64,000 nt of DNA from Cyanoderma ruficeps (Eukaryota; Chordata; Aves; Passeriformes; Timaliidae): contig VZDJ01006028.1 of the NCBI GenBank assembly GCA_008694505.1, positions 2,047,489-2,111,488 of the forward strand, written 5' to 3'. Below are positions 26,060 to 39,679 of this stretch, one piece after another. A program made the position numbers and the translations under genes. The notes beneath the pieces are model-generated. The model saw only the letters and a program-made list of their open reading frames with translations. It searched no databases and had not been told where the DNA came from. The first letter of the stretch is position 1; each line of letters begins with the position of its first letter.

Positions 26060-27085
26060 AAGCTACAGGTGTCCTTTCTATGAGCAGCTGCCAAAACCTT
26101 CCTCCATGTCCAGCAGAGCTACTGCCAACTGGCTCCAAGAAGGAGATGTTGATGGCCAAGGCTGGGCCAATTAGAAGTGGTGGTAATGCCCCTGTGATAG
26201 CATAGTTAAGAGAAAGGGAGAAAAGAAAAAAAAAAAATTGCATGATATAATTACAGCCAGAGAAGAGATGGGTGAGAATATGGGAAAGTAACAGCCCTGC
26301 AGACACCAAGGTCAGTGCAGAAGGAGGGGCGGGAGGTGCTCCAGGCACCAGAGCTGAGATTCCCCTGCAGCCCATAGTGCAGCCCAGGGTGAGGCAGCTG
26401 TGCCCCTGCAGCCCATGGAGAACCCACAGGGATGCAGAGATCTACCTGCAGCCCATGGAGGAGACCCACACCAGAGCAGGTGCATGGCTGAGAGGAGGCT
26501 GTGACCCTGTGGGAGGCCTGGCCTGGAGCAGGGTCCTGGCAGGGACCTGCAGAGCTGTGGAGACAGGAGAACACTAGAACAGATTTCTTTGTAGGACTTA
26601 TCACCCTGTGGGGCACCCACTATCGTGCAGCCTGTGGCTGAAGGACTGCACCCTGTGGTGGAGAACTGTTACCTGTGGGATGGAGTCATGTTGAAGTACT
26701 TAATGGAGAACTGTCTCCTGTAGGAGGGACCCCACACTGGAGTAGGGGAAGGACTCCCCTCCCTGAGCAGCAAGAGAAAAAAATCTGTGAAGTTTTGTGA
26801 CCATAACACCCATTCCCTTCTCTCTTTGCTGGTGGGGGAGGAGGGAGAGGGGAGCTGGGAAGGAGGGAAGGCTGGAGGGAAGCTGTTTTAAGGTCTCTTT
26901 CTTCTTATTATCCCGCTCTGATTTTGTTAGTAGTAAATTCAATTAATATGTGTGAGTGTGTTTTGCTGATGACAGTATTTGATGATTGATCTCTCTCTGT
27001 CCTTATCTCAACGCATGAACCTCTCCTTATATTTTTTCTCCCCTGTTCTCTGACTCCAGAGGCTGGGAAGGAAGCAGTACTTTGT
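26060..27085 (+). mobile_element. GC-richer ERV/LTR block with internal degenerate repeats
   Basis: This block matches, by recognition, a common avian ERV-derived repeat. A ctgccaactggctccaag segment is followed by a degenerate TATA region (gcatagttaagag near 26198), then repeated units around gcagcccatggagga at 26365-26540 and further gtggagaactg-type units to about 26720. After that comes a G-rich stretch and a pyrimidine tail with ctgtccttatctcaacgcatgaacc. It appears cut at the right edge, where the expected terminal segment is missing. Open frames on both strands at 25.9-26.9 kb come from the CTG/CAG-rich repeat units. I cannot set exact termini or see a target duplication. Confidence 0.62.
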
Positions 27086-27100
27086 CTGTAAGTAGGGAGA

Positions 27101-27130
27101 TTAATTAAACTATTAATTAATTAATTAATT
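27101..27130. repeat. (TTAA)n microsatellite
   Basis: Consecutive ttaa units, self-complementary, just downstream of the ERV block. Confidence 0.9.
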
Positions 27131-29829
27131 CCCTGTGGATATTTACAATATAGCCATATATATCTCAGCTAACATTGGCTGAGTGTCTGGTGCTGACCTC
27201 TGAGGTGTCAAGCGTCTGCAACATCTCCAAGTGGGGTGTGCATAAGGGAGTAGTGTGCATTCACCAGCAAACTCTTCATAATCTGTGAAATAAACAGTCA
27301 CCCCAAAAAAACAATTCATCCCACCTTAATGTAGATGGCTCAACTAAGTCAGATAAAATGCCTCAAAAGTGATCATTTCTGTTTACTGACTATAAGGAGG
27401 GTGCGAACTGTTCTGGTATAACTGCCTTCATTGCAGATGTCTGCAGTTAAGTGAGATGGATTTCATCACAGATCCATTGCAGTGTTTAAGTCCATGCACA
27501 TAAACAACACTGCTCAAACATGCACTTCCCACAGTCTGCACTGTACAGGTGTCTCAAACATGATTACATGCTTACTAGGCTGCAATAATCTGAGAACCTA
27601 AATAAAAGAACTGTTCTGTCACTTACGTTCTCACAGAGTTCATGCGACACGATAAATGGGAAGCCTTTATGAAGAATGCATATTTCTATCAAATTTTGAA
27701 TTTGTTTAGATTAACTTTCACACAGATTTTCTCTGAGGACTTCTGTTCTACACTGCATGTACCTGTTCTGTGCTAAATCCCCTGCTGCTTGCTGTCTGGA
27801 ATTCATGGAATTCACATCATTTGCATCAGTAGGATCAAACACAGATGGCATTTCACAAATATGAATGATCAAACATATTCTGCAACATATCTGTAATTTC
27901 TATTTTGTAATTTTAGTAATGTAAATCAGAAAGTCATAATTTTGGACTGCCAAAAGCAACAAAGAGGTTTTAAAGAAGTTTTTGGGGTTTTTTCTAATTA
28001 CTTTTAATAAATTTGATTTCTTTAACTTGTATAAAACAATGTATTAGGGATTTTTTTTTTCTGCAGAAAGCATAGAGGCCCAGCCCTGTTAAACATTATT
28101 TGAGATATATATACACATAAAAATATATATTTGAACATCAAAATGTTTTTAATATTACTCTGGCTTAGCTAGAAGTCTTCAAATAGTTCACTGCTGATGA
28201 AAAAACTTGTCCAGGCCAACTTATAAATGTGCAATGAATTAATTTGTTAGAGTAGCTCTTTATGTATTTCTATTCTCTTATTTTTAAGAAAAAAAACAAT
28301 AAACAGCAAAGAGAGGGCTTAAATATGCTACCTAATTATTACCTATAAAGGTATGATACCAATTATTATTTTAAATGTTCCACAAACAAGCTTAATTAAT
28401 ATTTATTTTATTGTTTTAATACAGATTCCTAACATCACTGGCTTTTCCATGTATGTTAGCCTCTATGCTGTATTCCTGTTTTTTGTAAAACTACTGTGTA
28501 GCTGTTTCTCAATAATGATCTATTTCTCCACACTCTAATTGGCTGAGTGGCTCAGCTAAGTGACAAATTTGCAAGGATTTGCATTGTAATGACACAATTA
28601 CTTTTTAAAAGCTCTTCAGTCTCTGTATTTTGATCACTTTTTGATCACCTCAGAGCTTTGAATAGCCCATGTGCCCAGAATATTTGTCACTAGCACAGAA
28701 GTTATCTTCACAATACTCCTTTGCCTGAAATAAAAATATCTCACTATGCTCCTGAAATAGAAGATTAAAAAGTACTTTTTGGCTGGAAATTATCAGTAAC
28801 ATAAAACCTTTTATACGATTCTTGCTTTATGCACTTTTCCTTGCTTATTCAACCTTTTTTGTCTCTTATTATAAATAAAAACTGATGTCCCAGAATAAGT
28901 ATCATATATTTTGGGTTTCGTTGATTTCTGCATGGATCTCTTCTAAATCTTGAAAGTCTTTTTAAAATTATAAATATATCAGTACCTCTGAAACATGGAC
29001 AAAAGACATGCGGAGGGATAGTTCCTTTCAACTAGGGAAGATAGAAAAAAAAACCAGTGGTGTCATAAGCATTCCTGTGAAGGCAGAAGCTCTGCTATAG
29101 CAACCTTTCTCCTTTACTGTGGATGTTTAATTTTCTCAAAGCATTTGGTGAGAGGCTATTATTAGCCAGATCATTCATATCCAGGTATTTATTGAGCTCT
29201 TTAAAGACCTTCAAGGATTTTCTGAAGAAGTTCACAGAAGCCATGTTGGCCTTTCCTAAATACAAATCAAAATTTCCCATGTGTCCACTAATCTTTAGAA
29301 GCTTCCAGCTACTTTGCTGTACACCTCAGGCTTTTCTTAAGATTTGTGTCACACTTGCCATCCTCCATTTTCAGACATAAATGGAATTTTAAGTGTGATG
29401 TTCAAAACTATCTTCAGGCCAAATGAATTCTTACTGTTTGTTCAGGGTTTTTTTTTTTTTCTACAACACTTCCACAACAACTATGTCAGATAGATCCTCA
29501 GCTGAGTTGCACCCTAACCTCCCCACTACATCCCAAAAATATCATGCTTGGGAACCTCAACAATTTATTTACAATTAACAATTCAGAGAAATGTCTCTGC
29601 AATGGCTCTGTCTCCTGTGAGTGTCCCTGTAGGGTTCAGGAAACTTAATCACTGATCTCACAGGACTCCAACAAAGAGTTGGCCGTGGCTATTCAGACAG
29701 TGTTCCTGACTTAGCATTTTTCACTGTGTCTGATGCCTAGAATTAGAAACCAATCTTTCCTAGAAGGATTCTTCAGGAGAACCAGGCAGAAAAGTTTTGC
29801 TACAGGAATTAAACTAAGAGGGGAAGGAA
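27131..29829. other. Unique AT-rich non-coding DNA
   Basis: No gene, RNA or repeat family recognised. AT microsatellite patches occur near 28104-28132. Confidence 0.62.
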
Positions 29830-30254
29830 AGTATGAAAAAGATATGGACATAATGAAACAAATCCAGCAGAGGACCACAAAGATGACTAAAGGAGTAGCA
29901 TTTTGGTCATATGAGAGGCTAGAGACCTGGGGCTGTTTAGCCTGGAAAAAAGAAGATCATGGGGAGTTTATCAATTTGTATAAATACCAGGTGAGAGGAG
30001 CCAGATTCCTCTAAGTAGTCCCCACTGATGGGACAAGAGGCAAGGGATACAGAACAAGACATGATATTCCACCTGAAAACAAAAAGTAATGGTAGAATCA
30101 GGTTTCCCAGAGAGGTCTCTCTTCTTGGAGAGTTTCAAAACATGGCTGGACACAATTGTCAATAACCTACTATAGGTGACCCTGTTTAATTAAGTCATTT
30201 GGACCAGAGGACGTCTGAAGGTTCCTTCCAGTACAAGCAGTTCTGTGATTCTGC
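29830..30254 (+). mobile_element. Old CR1 LINE 3' end
   Basis: The sequence matches the last part of CR1 ORF2 plus the 3' UTR. An atccagcagaggaccacaaagatg segment leads to ggctgtttagcctggaaaaaag and tttcccagagaggtctct, then ggctggacac, and closes with ggttccttccag...tctgtgattctg, the characteristic CR1 tail. Numerous substitutions and indels break the frame. The 5' end is truncated, as is usual for CR1. It is a dead copy. Confidence 0.82.
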
Positions 30255-33200
30255 AAAGAGATGACTTTTTTTAAAATTTATTAATTTTATTTTTATGTTT
30301 TCTTACTGGTGCAGACTTTAAATTTTACTGTGTAGCTCTCCTTTCAAGTTAATAGAGTGCCTCTGATCTCTTTGGCATGAGTAACAGAGAGAGTTTAACA
30401 GTAGCACAGCATTAAATTCAGGATGCTTGGTGTGCTGAGTTATTTCCCTAGATGATTGTAAGCTGGAGGAGATGTAACCGAACATTTGTGACTTTGGTAG
30501 GTTCACCTATAACTAGTTAGTCTGAAATTATTACCACACAGGCACAGTTTTACTAAATACAAGTGGAGATATAATCTAAGAACAGTGCTGCAGCTGTCTG
30601 AAGCAAAGACTGTAGCACTGATGAATAAAACACTACCTTTTTCTTATAGAATATGTGAAACACTCATTTACATTTAGATCAGTTCTATATCACTACTTAT
30701 ATGGTTTTATTATTCTGGTTACTGTTATTGCAGTTTAACCTTGAACTTTGTTAGTCACTGAAAACAATGCTAGCAAATAGCTTAAAGGAATTCTACATTA
30801 GTAAATTTTCAAAGACAGAATAATAAACTATATAATTATGGGAGTTACGCTAAATTCCTTGAATCAACAACACCTACAGTACATTAACTTATGTCAAATA
30901 GATTCTAGTATCGGGGACAAGTTTTTTCGTGCTACTTTTTATTAAACACCAAAGGAAAAAACCCAATACCTTTTTACGCTTAGCCCTTTCAGAAGTTAGC
31001 ATATTCTCACTTGTCTGTCAGTTCTTTGACTTCCACGCAGTCTACAAGAGAAAGTGCTGTACTGATGGGCAGCTTCTCTAGTGACCGCACCCCTCTTTAT
31101 CCCAAAAATCAGGAGTGTGGTGAGTCCTTATAGATGACATATCTAAATTTTTCAATCAGTCTGTCAGTCCATAATACTGATTTTATCTCCTGTTTTAGAC
31201 GATCTTAGTATTTATCTATATATATATTGCATTGACTTCCCTTAGCTAAAGGCAAACTTACCTAAAAACAAAACCAGAAAAATAAGGAAAATGATGCAAT
31301 TTAAGTGCATTTTAAGAACACACCTCTGCTTTGTGTCATGTACTATTTTTTCCTATGTATTTCTGATGTTAAAATTGTATTCATATATATGAATGGATGA
31401 GTTGGTTTAAAATCTATTTATTGTCACTTTTATGGCACTTAAATAGAAGTATTTTTAAGCCATTCTTTGGCTCTTCTGTATTTAAATTTTAATTATATGT
31501 ATAAAAACTAAAAACATAAAGAAAACCAGAAAAAAACCATTTTGAGTCTACTGAAAAGGATTTAAAAATATTTGCAGTTTGCAACATACAATCTTGTAGT
31601 TGTTGCCACCATTTGATATTGTCAAAGAAATACAAAAATTTAGCTTTATATTCCTCATCTGATATTCAGAAACAATGCCTTACTGCTGAAAACCACATTT
31701 TCAGATGTTTTGATAGAAACATCCTTCAGTACTGCTTTTAAAAGATAGAAAAGTGAAATAATGCATAAATATAAACCCTTTAAGAAGATGGGGTTAACGA
31801 TTTCTAAAATTTTTTACCCAGTCTCCAAGATAAGGTCTTGAACCATCAGCAGTGCAATTTGCTCTATGATACAGACCATAAAAAGTTGCTAAATTAGCTA
31901 GAGGAAAATCCCTACTAAGCACAACATTGTTTTCTGAAACTGATACTAGAAATAAATTTCATATCATTTGGTTTTGAAACATTTTAACTTTCTCAGGTAT
32001 CTCTACAACTTTTTTTGAAAACAAACAGGCAGACAATGGATTGTTCTTCTATGACTATGCAGTAATAAGTGACTTCAAAACATTTTGAAAATTCTGTGTT
32101 AATTCGAGTATTAGTGGCATAGAGAAAAATGTGCCCTTTTTCAGCTGCGACTTGTCTCTCCAGTTAAAAGAAAAGTTGATAAGCTGCTAGTGACACGTGA
32201 AGATTTAGTGTTACCAAGAGGTTTCACTTCACCTAAGATCAAATTCTGTTTCCTGGATTTGTTACTTGAACTGCTGTTACAATCAAATGATCTGTGTGAA
32301 TAACTATGGATAATGCAATCATAGTCATTTGATGTTTCCACTGCCGTCTAGGGTTTTTTCATGTTTCCAAATTTTTTTTATCTACATAATATTTCCAAGC
32401 CCTATAAATTATTTTCAAACCTCATAAACCCTTGTGGTTAGTTTCCAGGCCTGTGATTTTCCATGTATTTCTCTCATCTGGAAAGCTGACTCACATTTGG
32501 TTGTTTTCACTAAATTCTGGGAACCTTAAGTGCCCATTCATACCTCTACACCATCTCCTCCATTTTCATAAAATTATTCATCCCATAGTGAATCAAAGTG
32601 GTGAACTGGTTAGAACTGATCACAATCCTTGTTTTCTCACGTAGAATGGGGAAATATGAAACTGGCTCCTCAGAAAGCTGTCAGAGCCAAAGGTTACTTT
32701 TCTTCAGCAAAATTTCATCACCTAGAAAAATCATTGTGTTCATGCCATCAGCTTCAACCTTTCCTTTAGTCTTGTAACACACAGATGAAATATGAGATGT
32801 TCCTTAAAACAAAGGGAGGGAGAAGGAAAATTCTGGTTGTGCTCAGAAGGGAAATACCCCTATCATTCATCTGAGCACGAACTCCAGTACTATTTGGCTT
32901 TAATGTCTATATAGAAAATGCTTAATTTCATATTTAAAATGATATATGATTTGTATTTAATGTCAGGTTTCATCCAGTGTGCACTGGATCAAAATTAATA
33001 CTATGACAGAAAGATTATTAATTTTTAAGCAGCTTTAACCTAACATATATAAATTAAATAAACACATTTTCTTTATGTTTAAATAAAAAGAACTATTTTT
33101 TCTTAGTCTTTTAGTGCCCCTTTTTATACAATACAATCAAGCAGACATTTTTAATTCACAAAAAAACCCAAAACTAACTTTCCACAGTTTTTTCTTAACT

Positions 33201-33411
33201 AAATAAAAACTAATTTCCTTCTCTGAATATTTCAAAATCTAAATCTGCCTCATTGATTGATGCAAAGAACTTTTTTGATGGAACTGTACTGAGAATTTCA
33301 CTTGCACTCAGAGCAAGATTTTAAACATACAGTGCTATTCTAAGAACACTGTTACTAAATGGCAGAACGTGGTTGAATGAAGAAAGAAACCAACTAGATT
33401 CATGGCCAGGT
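30255..33411. other. Unique AT-rich non-coding DNA
   Basis: No gene or repeat family recognised. A perfect 16-bp palindrome attcatatatatgaat lies at 31379-31394. Confidence 0.65.
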
Positions 33412-33477
33412 AATGGAGAAAAACAAAGGCATGGATTTTTTCATAATGGAGAAAAACAAAGGCATGGAATTTTTCAT
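33412..33477. repeat. 33-bp tandem duplication
   Basis: The unit beginning aatggagaaaaacaaaggca occurs at 33412-33444 and again at 33445-33477, differing at one base. It falls inside a 92-codon open frame (33373-33651) and, being 33 bp, repeats eleven residues in frame. That frame has no recognisable domain, so I do not call a gene. Confidence 0.9.
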
Positions 33478-35995
33478 TCAAACATTATTACCGCAAAGGG
33501 TACTGGTACTGGTCTTTCTTGGAAACTCATGTATCAAATCACGGGTGAAATGAAGAGCGTTTCAGGACTGTTTGTTCATTCCTTTCATATGAGACCTATC
33601 AGGCCTCAGACAGATAGTGTGAGAACTGATAGATGCAAGTTACCAAGATGACCACAAGGCATAGAAAAAAAAATGAAATTATTCCCTCACCTCCCTGGCT
33701 GGAGGATTTCAAAAAGAAGTGGGGGCACATTGCTAAGCTTGTTCCATCTTAGCAGAGGCAAAAAGCGTATGGGCCGTTCCCAGTCTGATCTCACATCTCA
33801 GTATGCCTGGCACACGGGCAGTTCTTCTCAGTGCTGTGCTTTCTGTAACCTCCCAGTTCCTTATCTCTCTTTCTCCCAGTGTGAAGGATGCCTTTTCAGT
33901 CTTTGACAGCATTCTGTTATCTTCCACAGTAATTCCACTTCTCAAGAAAGACAGAGGACAATCAGCTGTAAACAGGTGAGGTTTCCCACATGGATATTTT
34001 TAGCCTTCCCAGCTGCAAGGTCACTTTAAGTGACCTCATACTCCTCCCCAAATTGTCTATTTTTAAGCATTTCCTCCCAACAGTTAGTATGAATCAAAAT
34101 CCAAAAGAGTCAGAGAGATCTTGATTCTATCAAGTGACTGTGGAGTTCCATAACTGAAGGTTAAGTGAGTGGTAAAAAAATCACACGAGATACAGTGAAA
34201 CAAGATGAGTGAAACAGAAATCTTCTGCATATTGCTTGTGAAATATGTGAAATACTTAACATCAGTAAGTGCCTTCTATTGGCCACTTTTGGTGGCAAGA
34301 CACATTCAAAATATACTTTTTTTTTCTGATATATGTTGGTCATACAGACATTCTTATAACTTCTAGAATAAGATGTTACATTATAAAATGTTCTGCAGAA
34401 ACTGTCAAACTCCCACCTGTCAACATTCAGAATTTTCTTTAAATCATGTCACGAAGCATTTTTTTTCATATTCATCATAGCAAGTCCTCCTTAACTGGAA
34501 TTTGGAGTTATTGTTTAAAACATGTCTGCTCATATTTGCAATGAAATGCTAAGTTTTGAAATCATTGCTGGTATGTACTGGTCCATCATCTGATATTCGC
34601 ACCTGGAAACCACTCTTCCTCCTCCCATACTAGGTGCACAGCCACCATCACAGTTCTTCTGTTTTCAACATGATCAACGAGTTGAAGAGCTTTAGTCTCA
34701 TTTTTTAAATGCTCTTGAGCTGTTTAGAGTGAATAACAGTGCTCAACTGTCAGCAAAATATAAATTATTTCGAAAATTTTTGAGCGTTCTCATCGACTTA
34801 TACCATGACTCTCACCTGAACCTATGTCATCTCACTAACTTTCCTTGGATATGGACAAACACTGTATGTCTTCATAACCTTTGAAGAAAAATTACTTGTC
34901 AAGTTACGCTTTTACTTTTCATGTCTGCAAAGGAATCTTTCACTTTAAACATTTACTTCATTTTTCAAGAAGCTTTAAAGAGCAGAAACTGTTGGTATTG
35001 TTACTGCTATTTCTTGATACCTGATAATGACTCCCCCAGGGACACACTATTGTGAATGCTTTTCCTTCAGCACACTACTGTCATATAAAAAGCCTGCATC
35101 CTGCCTGTATATTATTGTAATATGGTGCTTATTGAAGCTGCTTTAGTGTTTCAGATCCAAGACAGATTTTGTGACCTGAAGTTATTAGATTTTCTCTCAT
35201 TTATAAAAATGAAGTAATGCAATTTTAGAGGGAAACAGCAAATAGTCTATTACTTATATTTACAGCAAGCAGTAACAATGTGAGAGAAGATACTGCATCA
35301 CCTAAGGCATGGTTACAATCCACGCTCCTCATCATTTGTACAACACTTGTATACAGAAGTGTACTGTTCTAAATCATGCTATGCTTTGAATCTTGTAGTC
35401 TGGAGGGTCACACAGGAAAAGGCTTGTCAGATCTACAGAATCAGTATTTAAGTATTCATCACCTGAATAGCACAGACTACCAGAATACTAATATGTCCTC
35501 TTCTAGGCCAAATTTGGTAGGCACTCATAGACAACGTGACAAATATGAAAAGAGAAATCAGAACTGACAGTAATGAACACCATAGCAAACATCTGCAGCT
35601 GCTAAGCAGTGAACAGCCAAATATAACAAATTTATGTTCCATATGCCACAAAACTCTTTCAAGAAAATTTGGGAGCTTAGTATTGTCCCACTGAATTCGC
35701 TTCCAAAGAAATCAAACCTTGATGATGAATTGCTTAATTGCCCTCACTGGGAATACATGGAATTGGTCAGATTTTCTGCAGATGACACCTTTTAGAATGA
35801 AGAAAAATCAGAGGATTTCCACTGCACTGAGTGATTGCAGACTGTGTGGTGCTAATTCAGGTATGTCTGTTGATGGATTGTTGTCATGTTTGAGTATTAA
35901 CAATCACATCAAGGGCCTAAAAGAGAAAATAAATAAGTGAAATCTTGCCCTAGACATTTATAATGCCTGAAAAACTGATTTGCTAAGTTGGACTG
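33478..35995. other. Unique non-coding DNA
   Basis: Nothing recognisable. The 33.7-34.1 kb part is somewhat GC-richer but has no assignable family. Confidence 0.6.
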
Positions 35996-36540
35996 GAATC
36001 ATGGAATATTGTACTGAAATAATACAATCATCAAGGTTGGAAGAGATCTCTAAGATCATTGTCCAACCATCAAGACCAGCACTGTAACCCCAAAACCACT
36101 AAACCAACCCCCAGTGCCAGATCTATATGCCTCTTACATTCCTCCAGGCATGGTGAATCCACCACCACCCTGGGCAACCTATTCCAATGTCTGAACACCC
36201 TAAAAATGAATTTTTTTAATCTGAATCTCCCCCAGCTCAGCTTTAGGACATTTCCTCTGGTCCTTTCACTGCAGGCACCTTAGGCGAGAGCAACCCCCCC
36301 CCTTATTACAGCGTTCTTTCAGGTGACTGTAGATAGCAATGAGGTCCCCATGGAATGTCCTTTCCTCCAGGATAAACAACCCCAGCTCCCTCAGTCATTC
36401 CTTGCAAGAAATGTTTTCTAGACCCTTCATGAGCTTTGTTGCCGTTCTCTGAACATGCTCCAGCACCTCAATATTCTATTTTAGGTGAGGGGTCCAAAAC
36501 TGAACACAGCACTCGAGAGTTTGCCCACCAATGCCAAGTA
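35996..36540 (-). mobile_element. CR1 LINE 3' end
   Basis: Read on the minus strand this is the end of CR1 ORF2 and its 3' UTR. At the left edge gaatcatggaatattg and tcaaggttggaagagatctc are the complement of the CR1 tail. Further right come tcctctggtcctttcactgc, caaccccagctccctcag and ttctctgaacatgctccagc, which are complements of the conserved ORF2 C-terminal region. The frame is broken and the 5' end is missing. An open frame in this segment on the plus strand is antisense and meaningless. Confidence 0.9.
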
Positions 36541-39028
36541 CAGGAAGAAAACTAGTTCAAAAAATTGTTGGAAAACTCATTTGTTACTGCAGAGTGAGCC
36601 TTAGTTCTCTTTGATCAGAGAGAAAGGCTGGAATTTTCCTGAACATCATGACACTCGTACGTTTTATTTACAAAATAGACAACACCACCTCACTATAAAT
36701 CAATACTACATTTCCTTGCAGGCACTGAAGATAACTGAAAATTGCATTGTTTGGATACAACATTCCTCTTAAAGAAATTGTCTCACCAGTTCATTAAGAC
36801 ATGTTTGTTTGAATTTTGTATTCATTTGAATCAATTATAATGTCTAAATAATGCACACCGCAACATAAATGTGTTTGATTCTGTCAGATCAAATCCCTTC
36901 TGAAAATTAATGCTAAACTGTATTCTGTTTTCATTGCTATGGCTGTACTAATGAAAAGAACAGGACACACATCTGGGTGGTGACCTATGACCATTTATAC
37001 TATGAAACTGGTAGCACTTGGGGTTTTTTTGGATTGGTCCAGCTAATTTTCCAAGCACTGCACAGGACAAAACGTGCCAAGGACCAACTACAATTGTGTA
37101 TGTGGATGCAGACTCCCTGTTCTGCACGATGAGAGTGTTCAGCTGTCTGCACACAAGCCATGCTGTGCCAGGTCATCCCAAGACAAGACAGGGGCCCTTG
37201 AATATTTTAACAAAGACGTAGTGTGCATGAACTGTTTTTACCATCATCAGAGGAAAGCACAGGCTGGGTAGATTATTAATGTTGAATATAATGTCAAGAT
37301 AATTTTGAAGGTAATTTTTCTTCTTTTCAGTCCTGAACTACCAGCATCTCTGAATTAGAAGTTAAAGTATTGGCTTTTCCATGTAACTGCATCTCAGTGT
37401 TACTTGTGACTCTCCTTTTGCACTTTGACATTTCTCCTAATGTGTCCATCAGTATTGCCTCCCTAATCCTCTACCTCGTCATCTGTGCATTGTTGGAACA
37501 TTAAGTTCTACAGCAAGTCAGCAGAATTTTTCAGGAACTTGTCGCTTCATACCATGCCTGGCTATTCAGTACAATCATGACAAGAATTAGCGCACCAACA
37601 AAGCCTTTTTTTGATCCTATGTCTGTGTGGGCTTGCCACTATTGTACATACTGAGTGAAAATGTTTTGTTTTGTTAAATATAAGCCTGATATACCCATGC
37701 AATTGTATTTGATACCATTGTAACTGTTGATACACAGAAGGAAAATGAAAATAATAAATTTCTCTTACGGTTCTGAAAAATAAATGACGCCATGGACCAT
37801 GGTGTCCCATGGCAGTTTTTATAAGTCTGTCTCCTGGGTAATCTCAAATACAGGGGCTGGTCTTCCTCAGCAGATCTATGAAAAACAACAGTACTTTTAC
37901 AAGGCTGACATTCCCCAGTACACAGACTTGGCAATCAATGGCCCATGGAATCTGGGCTACAGGACTCTGTTTATGGTATCATCATCATAAGTCGTTCTGG
38001 TGGAGTCCTTGTCTTTACTGGTGCTCTTTTCAGATATGACTGCCCACCCATATGTGAACTGGTTCACCATGGTATCAACAAGCAATCCAGACATTTGAAA
38101 ATTCAACATTAAATTATCAAAATTGAAAAATTACCTTTCAATTATCTTAGAAGGTTAAAGGCAGTTGGAATTAATATGTCCAGCTGTTGTGAAAAATAAA
38201 AAAACTCACAGCAAATACTGATTTCTTTTGAAAATCTAGTCCCTCATGAATAATAAAAGAAGCCAAAATTCATTTTATTTTGTCCCATCTGTATTTTAAT
38301 ATATTTAGAGTAAAGAGGTTTGTTTGGTTTTTTTTCTACCATGCTGTCTGCAAAGTTCTTTGAGGCCAGGCAGATCTATTCGCATTAGTTACAGCCAAGT
38401 AAAATTTTGTAAATTACACTGAGCTCTAGTTGACAGTGAATCTAGTGTGATAGTATTCTAGTTCCATTATCCTGTCTTGTTTCATTCAGCAAGAAAATAT
38501 TCATGTCATATTTCCTTTGAGCTATTTTTGTACACATTTCTTCCTCACTATCCTTTTCCATTCTTGAGAGAGAAAGATTTTAAAAACCCAACTATATTTA
38601 ATCTTATTAGATGCCTTCCTTACCATTTGAACATGATCTCTGAGATCTCAAATATTTTAGTATTTAGGTACCAATGCTGCTTATTCTATGCTCACTTGTT
38701 GCATTATTCTCAGCACCACAATTGTGTTTGTTGTTATATTTAAAAACCTATTTAAATTAGCTCATCATCCCTACTATTTCTGCCATTCTACATGACTGAC
38801 CAGTTTTCATACTGAGTGTGACAATACCTAAATCTAAATGCCCATGTTTTTTGCTCATAATGCTAGTCAAATTAAATTCAGGAAATTTATCTTCTAAGTG
38901 TGAAACAAGACTCATCTCTATAGTATTTAAATATTGCATGCAATAAAGGCTTATTTCAACTTGCTTTTCTGGTAATATAGGAACAATTTTAAATGCATGT
39001 ACTCAAGCTCATTTTTATATATGTAAAA

Positions 39029-39046
39029 TTATATATATATATATAA
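39029..39046. repeat. (AT)n microsatellite
   Basis: Uninterrupted alternating TA over 18 bases. Confidence 0.85.
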
Positions 39047-39150
39047 ATACTTTGTTATTTTAAAAGTTTTTATGTCCACATGAGAGAAGAAGAAAATGAA
39101 ATAGAATGAGCAGAAATGCCAAATTAGCTTACATGATTATTTATATATTA

Positions 39151-39217
39151 CAAAAAAACCCAAAACAAAACCAAAAAACCAACCAAACCAAACCAAAACC
39201 ACATACACACACAAAAA
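39151..39217. repeat. A-rich CCAAA/CAAAA simple repeat
   Basis: Runs of aaaacc, ccaaac and cacaca units with almost no G or T. Confidence 0.85.
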
Positions 39218-39679
39218 TAACTCAACACATTACGAACCGTTGACTGGAGGGCTCCACTGGAATTGGGGAAACTTGGACATCATTCCTAGTTCTGTCTGTG
39301 ATCACATGATCTTCAATGGCCCAGTGAACAGCAATCCTTTAAGCTTGAAAAGTTTGCCTTAACCTTTATCCATTGCTGCATTCCTGTCTTCAAAATAAAA
39401 ATAATTATAATGCACAAAATAATGTTGACAACAGCTTGTATTAACATGTGAAATATATCAATCTCTTCATAGTTAGTTGTTACTCTTTTGTTATTTTCCC
39501 CAACTATGTGAAAAGTAAATTGTTCTTTTTGGGTGCATGCATTAGAACCAGATCCATCAACTTGAAGTAAAAGGAGAATTTTACTTTGTGGATCTCTGTC
39601 CATTCTAAAACAGTTTCATCTTTATATGAATGGTTTTTTTCTCTTGAAATGTTCTAGAAGTAAAATTTAATTATCTCTT

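Larger units (their letters stand above)
36541..39679. other. Unique non-coding DNA with simple repeats
   Basis: No gene is called. The 68-codon open frame at 37784-37990 (residues such as GLPQQIYEKQQYFYKADIPQ) looks less biased than the AT-rich frames around it, but I recognise no family and see no splice sites or conserved extension. It is noted as a finding only. An (AT)n run lies at 39029-39046 and a CCAAA/CAAAA-rich run at 39151-39217. Confidence 0.5.

Noticed and set aside
25914..26942. Several open frames of 80-153 codons on both strands
   Set aside because: They overlap in different frames and on both strands of a GC-richer ERV repeat rich in CTG/CAG. None has a recognisable domain.
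27101..27130. TTAA run as piggyBac-type target or terminus
   Set aside because: No terminal inverted repeats or transposase remnants lie near it. It is a simple repeat.
39313..39603. Minus-strand 96-codon frame with a hydrophobic stretch that looks like a membrane segment
   Set aside because: The hydrophobic run comes from AT-rich codons (Ile, Phe, Leu). There are no splice signals, related sequences or recognisable domain.
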